The translations under genes and the position numbers were made by a program. From contig OZ024840.1 of the NCBI GenBank assembly GCA_964017145.1, positions 4,216,001-4,280,000 of the forward strand: a DNA stretch of 64,000 nucleotides. The letters are read 5' to 3'. Within the stretch, counting starts at the first letter, position 1, and each line of letters begins with the position of its first letter. Shown piece after piece: positions 48,052-61,846 of this stretch. The notes under the pieces were generated by a model. The model was given only the letters and a program-made list of their open reading frames with translations. It did not search any database and was not told the DNA's origin. The stretch comes from Agrocybe praecox (lineage: Eukaryota; Basidiomycota; Agaricomycetes; Agaricales; Agrocybaceae).

Positions 48052-50522
48052 ATGTCTGCTTCCTACCCCACTAGTTCTGCACAACCACATGAAATCAGGA
48101 AGCGTAAAAGGGTCCAGGACGACGAGACGTTGACCCCTGTCGCGAAGGCGCGATTCGGTACTGGAATTTTGTGGCGATTGCTGCACTCTCATCCCAAAAT
48201 TATGTTTGCGGTAAATATGATCATAGTTTGCGATATATTTCTGTTTTTGATGAGATTACTTCTAGGTTTTTAAATATCTGCGTCATGAAGATCTTTTGTC
48301 TATATCCCGAACAACAAAAGGAATGCGAGCTATTATCTTGAATCGTGATTTGTCGGCGTCTATCTGGAAGTGTTCGCTATCTATTGCTGAAGGCCTGCCA
48401 CCATGCCCCTCCGACTGGAGCGACCCTGCCTACGCCAGTCTAGCGTTTGAGAAACATTGCCGTGTAAGATTCCGCCAACAAGTTCTTTCAATGTATACAA
48501 TTCTGATCATTGTTTGATTATTTTATATAGCTATGTAATAACGGGAAGCTTGTCGGAATACATGTTCTATGGGCTGCACGAATGAGGGTATGTAGAGCGT
48601 GCAAGGAATCAGAGAGACAGTAAGATCGACTTATTTCTTTTCGTGTTTCTCGTCTCATTTCTCTTTTATAGCTTCGTTGAATGGGAAGGATTGCCTCCTA
48701 GATTTACATTTAATCCCATTCTCGTCTCTATGAAGCGACACATGCCGTCCCTGGTTTCCATGAAAGATTCTGGTACGCATGTTTTTTCTCTCTAACATTA
48801 ACGTTTACTAATTTTCTTTGACAGAAGAGAAAAACGTCTACCCTATCGCATTACTGCATCAGTGGTTGCACGAGCTTGATTCGTCCTAATCACATGCCAT
48901 TTGGTGTGCTACAAAGATTCAACAAATGAAAGCTATGGAAAAGGTACGCATCGTTCCGCGAGTTTCTACTGGAATGATGTTCAAGTTGTAATCTACCAAG
49001 CTTGATTTTTCTTTCAAAGCTTGGTTGAAAGATCTACAGGTTCACAAAAGAGCCACCAAATCAGAAGAGCAGCAGAAACGAGTTTCCGAGTATGTTTGGG
49101 TTATGAATATGGGCAGAAGAATATTACTAACAGCTCATTCTTTCCAGAATCATCACTCGCCTCAGTAAACGAGGTTGGGCGAGTGAAATCTCCAAAATGA
49201 TGGCAGATGCATATGAACTTCGCTGCCATCCCGACGTCGTAATGGCCAGTCAATCTGAGTTATCCGAGCAAGGTTCGTCGTACTAACCACTCGCTACGGC
49301 TGTTTATTTATTATGAAAACTGTAGTCAAAGAAAATCTGGACAACATTCTCCAGATGTTTATGAAAACAATCAAGAAGGACCACTTATCTCGTCAACGCG
49401 CGAGCTTCCTCGAAAGATTTTTGCCATTGTTAGATACGGTCTTGCGAGAGCACGCCAAGACGCTTCCAGTGAACTCCTTGTTCCCAAGTGCGAGTGAAGT
49501 CCTATACGACTCGGTTGTTCAAGGCATCGTCGGTGAACTGTCGCTCAAGGCCGAAGGTTTCGTCATCAGCGACGACATATTTACTGGTATTATCGGCAGA
49601 CTGCCTGATATTATGAAACGGTGGCAGGAAAGGATTGACAAGAAGCTCGTTTCTCTCATTGTATCATCTGGAGTGATCCCCAGCCATGACATTGATCGTG
49701 ATGCAGGAACGATACTCCAGCTAGCCACGACATCTTTCTCCTGCGCAACATGTTCTTCGATCGCATTAAGATATCCAAACGTTCTCATGCATCCATGTGC
49801 CGTATTGGGAGAGTACCCTGCACGGACTTTTGCCCTCCTCGACGGCCCTACCATCCAATATGCTAATAAAGATGAAGAAACGCTGTGCAAGGTTCTCTCC
49901 CAGCGTTTCTGGAACTCTTCGAATGTTATATTCTGCAACCAAACGGACTATACAGCAATGAGCTCCGCCATTTGCCTCGCTGGACTTGATCCACTTATTG
50001 CGACCGCAGATGATGTGAATAATTTAGATCCCATCTACGAGTGTATACCTTGCCACAAAGCATACGAGGGCCGTGCAACGATTAACTGGTCAGCAGTGGT
50101 GCGCAATAGCATATGTTCTCGTTCTTTCTTACTGTCGCTAACGAAACTATAAAAGCTTTATCACAAGCATTTCAATGACCTTGTGCCATCGTCTCGGGTG
50201 CTACAAATACTGAGTGAAGAGGATGCACGTATAGCTAGGCCACGAATTGCAGAACAACAACTTCGTCAGATTGCTGCACCTGGTAACGATTATATGTTGT
50301 GCACGCACTGCAAATTAGCGGGCAACCTAGTAGATTTGACCAAGCATGTCGCGAAGGAGTCAGTGCGAATATATGTCGTATCCTTTTCCTTTTAAATATG
50401 ATTCTGACTATTTTTTCTTCATTAGGCATCAAATTTGGAGCCCAACTTCGTCGGATGTGGTTCCGTCCTATTTTACCAACCTGCCTCCAACAGTATTTTA
50501 CATGTGGCCGCCGAGGATATAA
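48052..50522 (+). CDS. F-box/Cys-His family copy F, possibly damaged
   Basis: ATG at 48052 starts MSASYPTSSAQPHEIRKRKR. The first half of the F-box no longer reads MPLDIL but GILWRLLHSHPKIMFA; the second half is normal (VFKYLRHEDLLSISRTTKGM). Then come WAARMRVCRAC, and from about 49320 a long exon with LPVNSLFPSASEVLYDS, SCATCSSIALRYPNVLMHPC, YECIPCHKAYEGRA and the CTHC...H-x4-H finger. It ends VFYMWPPRI. An in-frame TAA lies at 48887-48889 in the exon HQWLHELDSS. Either this is a nonsense mutation or an unusual 82-nt intron (GTCTAC...CAAAG) removes it. The long downstream exon is uninterrupted, so the lesion, if real, is recent. Confidence 0.65.
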
Positions 50523-53488
50523 GAGGAAAATAAGAAAGAAAAGACAGAAGAGACTCGACTCCACCGACCCCCTTGAACCCTCGTTCTACCTTCTCCTTAA
50601 CCGAAATAGGGATTTTACCCATGCTTTCCTCTTTTTTTTGTGTCGTCGGATTTTTTAATAAATCTTCTTTCGTCCGATTGATCTTTTTCGATAGAAACAT
50701 ATCGAGGAAGTCAGTGCTCTAGAGAGAAACCTGGAGGGACGTACCGCCAGCGGCCAAGGAAATAGTTCTGTAGCCTGTTATCCATTGATAACGGAACAGC
50801 CTATCATTATCTATTTCCGTCAGTGACTCCCGGGATCTGTTTTAAGAATAGTCTCTTAGGACTGACTTAGGTCTCTTCCAAAATAAAATAAGCGCGTGTG
50901 ACTAGGCGCACCAATCGCGCGTTCCTTACGGTCGCCGCAAATTGGCCGCAAAGTCGGATAGTATCCGTATCGTTTTTATACACCGTAATCGGCTACTATG
51001 TACTATGTATGTAATACTAGCTTGTGTGCTATTTTGAAGTAAACGAAACCCCTGTGAAGTCCAAGCGAAATTATAATAGCTCCAGTCCAAATGGATTTCG
51101 CACTGCACGAGACTACACTGCGGCTCATCCTAAAAATCAAAATCGGAGTCGGCGCTGAATGGTTTCCGAAGCAAATATTACTTTCTGAAAGGTCATGGTG
51201 TCAGGCGGTGCGCCCAGCGCTATAGTTTATTGCCTCGAGGCTAATTACTATGCCGTATTCAGGAAGACTCAAAAAATATAAGTCCTTTTGATTGAATATG
51301 GGGTGGATACGAGCACGAAGAAAAAGAAGGTTTCTCTGGACATGAAATTGTTTAGAATCAGCCAGCTGTGCATATATATATCCGGTGATGCTATTGGAGC
51401 TATAAGAATACTAGGCTGCACGCTGTATGGAGCCACCGCCTATAACGCGAAGTTCAGGATCAGGTGCACTGAAGAACGGTAATATGGTGGTGAAACCGTT
51501 ATTCGATACAAGGTATGGCAATCTTCATGCCCTAAAGTCCTACATCTAGTATAATGTAAGGGATTTCTTTTTGCTCGACTTCTCAGGCATCTCCCAAATG
51601 CCTAGCGGAGACAGTGCTAAGACGGTCTAGACCGTCAAATACCGTTCCTCTTTCCAAGTTTATCAGTCCGGGCGCTATTGGAACATGTAATTCAAGTTCC
51701 ACAGAGATAGGAAAGAAGTAAAATAGGTTTGACCAAAAGAATATAACTGAATATAACTCGCTATTGTTGTCTTGATCCCCGGGGTGTTGAGATTATACGA
51801 CAGATATATGATAAGTACGTATATTGCTCACTGGAAATCCCGATAACGCGTTCTGTGTGTCCAAGTAGTAGCCCCAAGGAAATAACCATGGAAACAACGC
51901 GTCATGGCTTGCACGGAGCTTCACATGCACAAGCCGTTCCTTGTATAAATCATTCAGAGCTCCTATCAGTTCAAATCGCCATACAGCAATAAAGTCAACA
52001 CAAACGGCTTATTACTGGCTTACTGGAGCTTGCTTAGGTTATTGGCCGTATTACAAACACCCTTATCCATCAACGCAATCAAGGGCCGAAAGGAATCTTG
52101 GCTCCGGCGAGAAACTACATGTGCATGGGCGAGACTGTTGAGAGACCGGCAGTACGATTACTGTCCATGAAATACTCTGCACTGGATATCAAGTGAGGCA
52201 CTTGAATGACTTGGACGGACCTGGACGGACCAAGGATCCGTAAAATTTCAAGCGAAGGTCCCAACTGGTCTCAAGCGGCCATATACTCCTCATAGCGCAA
52301 ACATATGATATATTGCATCGTCGCAATCACCCGATCGATCGTATAATATCGAACCAAATTCTGGGGAATTTGAGCTGGTGCGGTATCATGCCGCCTATAC
52401 TCTGTATATGCGGTTCGTTTCTGTGCCGGGTTTATCGTCGACTTGGAAAGATACAGCAAATTGCCAAGGTCGCGCTCCCCGTCCACGACCGCGTGGTGTG
52501 GCAAGGTCAGACTCACAGTTGTCTTCATGTTTTTCTGTGCCGAATATCCTGGAGTGCTACAGCTAAACTGACAGTTGGCTAAGTAACAAAAAAATTTAAT
52601 AGTTAACAGACTCGCTTCAAAGTCGATGGTTAATTTAAAGTTTTGTACCTTCTTGACTCCATGTTATTACATTTGTTGTATTACGCCAAATTGACGTCGC
52701 TCAAAACTTGAATTAAGCGGAGCATTTACGTAGGTTCAAGGATCAATTAATCAATATGGTTCATTATCCGTCTTCATGCTGTATTGTTGTGGAGCCAAAT
52801 TCCGAGTGTGGTAATGAACTGGGACAGCGGTGGCGGTGTTCTTTGAGACCAACCAAGAGGTTATCGGTGTCCCATTATTCGACTTGCGTACTGTGCGGAA
52901 GAATAAACTCAAATCTTTAATCTATAGAGATCTATTAGGCATAAATATTGTCGGCGCACATAGCAACAGGTATGTTTGGAAAGCGTCTCACCGGTGATTG
53001 ATGATCCAACATAACCTCTTGATCGGACTTGCAGAGTCAATCTGACCTTAATCTACGATCTTCATCGTAATCGCATGACATACGTAGTCTTCCTTCTCTC
53101 GGCTTCGACGAGTTCAAATCCAGGTACTGACCAGTTACCAAATCGTTCCTCGATATAAACAGAACAACGAAAAACCCGAAACTTTCTCCTTTTTTCTTGC
53201 ACAAGTGGTTTACCGTTTAACTGCTAAGGAGTCCGGAGATGATAAGGTAGGAGTTGATCCAATCAAATTTGATAATTGCAATAGGGTAGCCGGAAGGCTA
53301 GGGCCGGTGTCCCGACGATTACTTTCGCGGACACAAGTAACGGGTTACGGCAACGAAAATGTTACGAATATCGGTATCCAAATTATTAGAATAGGTTCGT
53401 GGCTAATCATATAACGGTGAATAAATAAACCACAATCACAGAAAACAGACGGACCAACAAGTCCGACTATTGTAAAGAAAATTCCTTC
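50523..53488. other. Long intergenic region, no gene recognised
   Basis: Contains short weak frames only. One at about 51288-51480 on plus (DAIGAIRILGCTLYGATAYN) and sequence near 52790-52880 look faintly alike (AKFRIRCTE and AKFRVW-type wording), possibly decayed copies of one gene. TGGACGGACC is tandemly repeated near 52213-52234. Confidence 0.4.
51621..51636. repeat. Perfect 16-bp palindrome GACGGTCTAGACCGTC
   Basis: Identical to its reverse complement. It shares the core GGTCTA/TAGACC with the termini of the 90-bp MITE, so it could be a relic of joined ends, but it is too short to be sure. Confidence 0.5.
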
Positions 53489-55056
53489 CTACAAGATGAT
53501 CTTCTCGCCGCCACCTAAGTCCCTCCCTCTTGCAGCAGCAGCGGATTCTGAGCTCGAGGAACTGTTTGATTTTGTGGGAGTTGATGGTAATACTGACTGG
53601 GAGGGGGAAGACAAATTTGACTCTTCCAGAGCTACTGGTGGCGGCGGTGTTACGTCCACGAGTTCTTCAGCACCGTCATCGTCATCTCCTAGCATAAAAT
53701 CTCTTTCTTCTTGCGTAGGCTCACGGACTTGAGCTGCCAATATTGTCCGTCCTTTGAGTATATTTTGTTGTGATTGAAGTGGAGATTGGGATGTTCCAGG
53801 AGGCGATGCAGTGAAAGACAGAGAACGTGCAGCATTCACTTGAGACTGATGGGAAATGGGGTTTATCTCTGGTCTCTGGAAGGAACCTGAGTGTGATTTG
53901 CCAACTTGTGGCCTTACGAAACCACCAGCACCAACGACTATAGGTTCGGGATCGTTGCTTTCAAGATCATCCGTGATGCCGAAGCGAGAAACTTGAGATT
54001 GGTGACTGACGGGATTCGTGGCACTGGTAGGAATGCCGCCGTATGCATTGCCTCTCTGACCACCAATGTCTAGGCCTGCAATCATGTCTTTAATCCAGTC
54101 ATAGGCCTCTCTTCCGTGATATTTCATCCCTTCGATAGAGAACTGCGGGATCTGGTCGAAGCCTCGTAGTTGAAGAACGAAACGGTTGTACAATGTGCCC
54201 AGGATGGTATACGTCAAAAGGAGGACGATAAATCTATTTTGCAAAATTATTGAATAGATCGGCAAGATTGAACACTGTGAGGACGACTTACATTATTGCC
54301 AATATAAATAAGAAGCCCACAAAACCTCTACTTTCCGAGGTCGAACAGGCATACTTTAGTAAACTTGTGAGCAAACTAATTGCACGAAATATATGCACGG
54401 GAATGACTCACTGGAGTTTTCCATTCGAAAACATATGCGCAACCAAGTTCCGATTTGCCAGGGGGAAGCTCGGCGACAAGACGTGGTGTTCCAGCACCAC
54501 TCGAAGACGCGTCGCAAACAAACTCAATGATGGAGGACCCTCTTATACCAGAATTATCCTTCCCATCTTTGTCTTTGCACACAGAACCCTCGGACATCAC
54601 TATTCTCGGTCTCGAGTCTACAACACTGATGGTCGTGTTGAACTTGCTAAAGAAATTGGATCAGCGAAAACACACCTCTAGTGGTAATGAATGAATTACC
54701 CAAGTGCGAAATGTCCATGTTCGCGTTTGATAGTACCGCCAACCTCGCTAGCGTCAATACCTTCTCCCATACCAAAGACCTCTGTCCTGATGTTTTGGCA
54801 TACGTTCAAAATAATGGACTGGCCGGAGGGGGCTTTGATTTCATGATCTTTGCTGTGGTATTATTTCGGTTAACGGCAACTTCTACAACTCTTAGAAAGG
54901 TCACGCATACCTCGCTTGCAAAGGACTCAGGTCGTAATATTTTCCATTATCGTGTGTTGTACATGGTTTTTCGTCCGCAGACACGCCAGAGAGAAAGAGA
55001 ATGGTTAAGAATAATGATAATAGTCGTCCTTTTCTTATAAATTGACGAGCCAGCAT
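53489..55056 (-). CDS. Autophagy-related protein 27 (ATG27)
   Basis: ATG at 55056 gives a signal peptide (KGRLLSLFLTILFLSGVSA) then DEKPCTTHDNGKYYDLSPL. Next exons read NVCQNIRTEVFGMG, VGGTIKREHGHFALG, KFNTTISVVDSRPRIVMSEG, SVCKD, SIIEFVCDASSSG and GCAYVFEWKTP: the cysteine-spaced mannose-6-phosphate-receptor-like luminal domain of ATG27. A membrane segment lies in the exon near 54280-54190 (FIVLLLTYTILGTLYNRFVL). The C-terminal cytosolic tail is long (over 200 residues) and Ser/Pro-rich, longer than in yeast. ATG27 is a type I membrane protein cycling among Golgi, endosome and autophagy membranes and helps move ATG9. It is divergent from the complex I gene. Confidence 0.85.
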
Positions 55057-55193
55057 TTCGAACGTATGACGGTGACACGGAAAGCACAGTCGTCACGAAG
55101 GTGCCAGCCGTTACGGCTCGCCTGTCACGTTGCTCCCGCCGAAGTCCGGTGTCCAGCGTTGAGAGGTTTGGTCAACTTTTATCCACGACGACC
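55057..55193. promoter_or_regulatory. 137-bp bidirectional promoter
   Basis: ATG27 starts leftward at 55056 and the complex I 49 kDa gene rightward at 55194, leaving 137 bp for both promoters and 5' UTRs. GC-rich, no obvious TATA box. Confidence 0.55.
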
Positions 55194-57238
<2,045 letters not shown>

Positions 57239-60200
57239 AATTTCTGTCAAAATAGAATACTTGGCCGCTGTGCTACATTCAACGACTATTTTATTTTCGC
57301 TTCAAACAAATTTTGCTATCGTCTTTGCAAGCTTCCTCTTTGTAAATGTTTGCAAACGTGGTCAAATATTTTCCGTGGTGAATATGGACCGCAACAATCC
57401 TATATTTAAGTGGAGTGAAACCGAGGTAAGGGGACCCTTTACAGCCCGCCCAACGAATCATCATGATCACTGACTATCACCATAGAATCATCTCCGCGGT
57501 TTTGCTGGGGCGCTCTCATTGCAGACCTTCTGCCCCATGTTTCGAAGGCTGAAAGCAGACTGAACAAACCTTCAAATTTCCAAGTGGAGCATGTTGAGTT
57601 GGAGTTGAGCGTTTGGTTTGCTCAGGGCAGTAGCCACCACGAATATACTCCGAGGAACCTCTTTGTCGTTTTCTGACAAATATCTTTGATGTTTACCTCA
57701 AACGTGTAGACGTGCTCGTTGTCAGACAGTTGAGGGGAAAGAAGACCTCTATTAAATTTCTAATTGGAGTACCGGCTAGCCAACATGATGGCTGATGGTT
57801 TCGGTTCTTGAAGTTTGAGTAGTTTAACTTCTGACTAGGTACGCGTGCTCTCACTTCTGTGCTAAAGAGTTGGTCTGCTGATATCATCACCTTATACTGG
57901 AAGTTTCTAGTCGTCGGTCTTTTCACGGTGGTATCACGCAGGGAAGAGGTCAATTTTTTGCCCGAAGATGATGCCTTGTTCGATCATCGGTGACATTTCT
58001 TTGTTATTGCCTAAATGTCATCGAATTAACGTCAGGGATTTACTCTCCTGGAAAATAATTGAGCATTAGGCATGAGGCACGTCGTCGGAATAGTCGTTAT
58101 TTCGTGTGTGTGCCTTGTAACTTTCGCATTGATCCATAATAAATGGAAGGGGCGGCTGCTGTTCCGATTCGATCACTGCGAGGAAAGAAGGTAAATAAGA
58201 AAGGAAAAGTACGTCTAAAATTACCAGCTTCTGTTCCATCAGACAGACGATGGAGTTCGGACTGAAGTTTTTTTTTCTTTTGGCATAAAGACAGTGATGA
58301 TTTGAGATGAAAAGCTCAAGTGGGACAAGGACGAAACGGTTCAGTTCACAACTTGTTGGTACGACCTGCGAGCAATTTTGAGCTCCCCCGAAAGACCATG
58401 TGAAGTCATTTGCTTTTGGGAAATCTGAACCAAACCAATGTTACTAGTGTCAAAGATACTTTTTCCATCCAGGCATATTCTATTCATGTAAGTTTCACCT
58501 TTCAACAATGTGGGGTGATATCGTGGCCTGGCCTGAACTTTTTGGGGAACCGGTTAGGTATCTGAACAATGATATGTCTGTATAGGTGGAAATTCAGCTC
58601 ATTACTTGCTGTTAATGGACCAGAATTGCGGAACGTCGAATTGCGTGTGACTTCCTCAAGACACTCAACCCGTCAGAATTAGCCGTCACTCAGTCCCTGA
58701 TAAAATTCTGACTAAAGGAAAGATAAGTCAGTCTTAATTATACGTCAAAACTTCTCACATTGTGGTGTCTCTTCAGGTACTATGAACGATTATAATAACT
58801 GCAACCAACGTCACTACTAGTTAACGAACCAATAAGACGGTACCGTACAAGCGCCTTGAAATTCTCGCGAAGAATTCCCTCGTGAAGAATATAAATACGC
58901 AGCTTTATGTAAATCGATTTGTACATAGCTCAGTCATCATTTGCCAGTGTGTCTAGGTTAAACCAAGTAGATCTCACCGACCGCTGTCCTCGACACTTAT
59001 TTTTTAGAATTGTAAATATACCTCAGGATCGTCAGTAAAGGATTGATTTCTCCCAGCGCTGTCGTTGTGCATCTCTTGTTAGGTGTTGGGCAGACATACT
59101 CTATTAAACTAGTCATATAGGAGTACGACGTCGATGGTCGACATGTTACATGATATCTGCGATTTCCACATTGTCAATTGTTAGCTTCACGAACGCTTCG
59201 CTTGGAGCTCGGGCACGGCACACAAAACCAAATCCACGAAATAGAGCACTGGCCGTTCAAACACCCATTAGATAGGGTTTCCGTCTCAAAGTTCCGTATC
59301 TTGTCAAGCACCTACATCTTGAATCATTCGCGTAGTCTAGTCGCGGCAGAAATGATTTGCAATTCAAACACAATACTTATACTTACACGCATCGATTCTA
59401 GGCAAGGTCGGTAATCAATTTTTGAAGAGAACGGGGGCTATTCGCTTTCCACTATGTCACCCCCAGAATATGGCGTAGTTTTTATAATAGATATATCGTT
59501 CGCTATCATCGTCCCGTGTACATTGTATGACACTGAAAGACAATGCAAATCAATGCAGATTGATGTGGTTCCAACAGTCTTTTCTCGGCTTTCCAGAAGA
59601 CGTACAGAGCTTAATTGACAAGAGACTGACAAATGATTATTAGCATGTCGGCTGATCCATTTAAGTCGTCAAGAACAGTGGCCAAGGGCACGAGGGTGAG
59701 ATACCGCCGAAAACCCACATTTAAATATCTCTAATTTTTTGAATTCTCGTGTTTAAATCTGAGAGATAGGTATAGACGACTTTTAAGTGCAGAAAACCTT
59801 TCATGGTTCTCACTTGTCACTACTGGCCTATGAAAGCCTAGGATCTGACCTTTGTTTCGGACTTGGACTATCGCTGTGCGTCCTTTGCCAACCTTGGCCT
59901 TGAGCTTCTCGTCCGGCAGAATACACTGAAAGGATTGAGGTACTCAGCTTACCGCGCAGTTTTATAGCTATACACATGTACTAGAGCTACAGAAACCCTG
60001 AATTTGTATCCAGGGGACACGTACTTATCTCCCAAAACGAATAGAACGGCGGCGGCGCTTAGTAACGCCTAGTCCAGTATCCTTTGTGTTTCCTTTTCAG
60101 ACGCTCCCATATATTTAATCAAATACGTTATTAATTTACAGCTTACCAGTAATTATACTATATATAAAATCTGATTCGTATAAAAGGAAATATGCTTCAT

Positions 60201-60615
60201 ATGCGTAGTTCAAAGTTATTCGCAGTGATGGACCATCGTATCCATGTTTTATCTGCCATTACGACGGTAATTCTCTATTCTTGCTAGCTCACTACACTCA
60301 TATCATCTGCAAAGTATTACTCGCTATGGTGTCAAAATAAATACCGTAGTTAAGATATTATTGCATGGTCAACTGACTACTGACTGGGAGGCGTAGGCTG
60401 TTTATACATAGTCTCTAAAAATAGCCCCCAGGACCCTAAAGGTTGGCGCTCTGGCACTTCCAAAAAAGGTACTCGGGGTCCTTATCACGCACTGCCACCA
60501 GTGACCAAGGTCTGTCTTTTCGAAATTCTTGACCTTGAATGAGTCAACGACCTTCAGGACAGCCATCTCAAACCGTCAACGTCGATATCCCAAAATCAAC
60601 TTTCTGAACAAAAAA
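57239..60615. other. Intergenic, no gene recognised
   Basis: About 3.4 kb without convincing coding signal on either strand. GTCAGAATT...AATTCTGAC forms a 9-bp-stem hairpin at about 58673-58711. The final 80 bp should be the NIF3 promoter and leader. Confidence 0.5.
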
Positions 60616-61846
60616 ATGTCAAACATCTTGCTCAAGTTGGTCTGTAGGGCCATGGAACGCATAGCTCCGCTTAGGTTGGCAGAAAAATGGGACAATGTCA
60701 GAGTCTTCGGCCATGTTTGAGTCTTTCAAAGTTTCATCGGTTAACACGGATTTATGCAGGTTGGATTAATATTAGGCTTGCTTTTTCATATTTATTCAAA
60801 CAAGAAATATGAATTGATAAATTGCTTATAGAGTCACCGATCCAACGACCGGGACCTAAAAACATCCTTCTGACTATTGAGTGAGGATGTCCTTATCAGC
60901 GATGCTATGCCAGGTTAAAGAGAAGCGTTGCAGCTTGACCTCATCTGTCTTGGAGGAATCGTTGTCAAAGGAAACTTCGGTCATTGTGTCTTACCATCCA
61001 ACGATATTCAAAGGTCTCCAGTCCTTGACGCTTGCAAATCCCCTTCAAGCGTCCCTTCTACACTGTGCTGCTCACGGAATATCGGTATACAGTCCGCATA
61101 CGGCTCTTGATTCTGTTTGGGGTGGGATAAATGACTGGCTGGCGGAAGGTTTAATGAAGGGAAAGGATGATGGCCAAATTCACGCGCTCGTTGGCGAGAA
61201 ACTATGCCCAACTACTGGCAAAAGTGAGGGTGCAGAAGGAAGACTGGTCACGCTGGAAGAGCCGATTGGGATTGATATTCTGGAAAAAAGGATTAAGAAG
61301 CACCTCAAACTCTCCCAAAGTTTGTTTTTTTCTTCTTTCGATCTGTTGGTCAGAATGTTCTAATTGGTAAATTTGCTATGGTCGTCGTCCAGTTCAAGTG
61401 GGATACCCTGACCATGCTGGGTCGCGTTCGTCTCCTGTTCGCTCTATTGCCATCTGCGCTGGTTCCGGTGGATCAATGCTACTCGGCCAAGAGGCGGATG
61501 TATATCTCACAGGAGAGATGTTGCATGTATGAAACCGTCTCATACGCTGGATAACAAAATAAGCTCATATTCGTGACCGCAGCATGAGGTTCTGGCTGCA
61601 GTCGCTGCTGGGAAGCACGTCATTCTTTGTAAGTGCTCTCACATAGATTTTATGCCATAATTATCCAACTATCTTACCTTCGTTCATTTTAAAGGTGGGC
61701 ACACCAATACTGAACGGGGATACCTTCCTATCCTTGCTGCAAAATTGCGAAACGAACTTCAAATTAAAGACTCTAAAAGTCAAGGTTTAGGAGAAGTAAA
61801 CGTGATGGTGAGCGAAAAGGACCGACATCCTCTAGAATTCGTATAG
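60616..61846 (+). CDS. NIF3 (NGG1-interacting factor 3) homolog
   Basis: Seven exons total 864 nt, 287 residues, normal for the family. They encode MSNILLKLVCRAMERIAPLR, LAEKWDNVGLILESPIQRPG, KNILLTIDLTSSVLEES, SVIVSYHPTIFKGLQSL, HGISVYSPHTALDSVWGGIN, SIAICAGSGGSMLLGQEADV, YLTGEMLHHEVLAAVAAG and CGHTNTERGYLPILAAKLR. The metal-site residues known in NIF3/YbgI proteins are present: His in SYHP, Asp in HTALD, His and Glu in GHTNTERG. The exon VGLIL is only 16 nt (60760-60775) and the intron after it begins GC. Upstream non-ATG codons extend the frame, but this ATG matches the family start. The cellular role of NIF3 proteins is not settled; a metal-dependent enzyme is suspected. Confidence 0.9.

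Noticed and set aside
54250..54681. 143-codon plus-strand frame opposite ATG27
   Set aside because: It is antisense to clear ATG27 exons with conserved cysteines.
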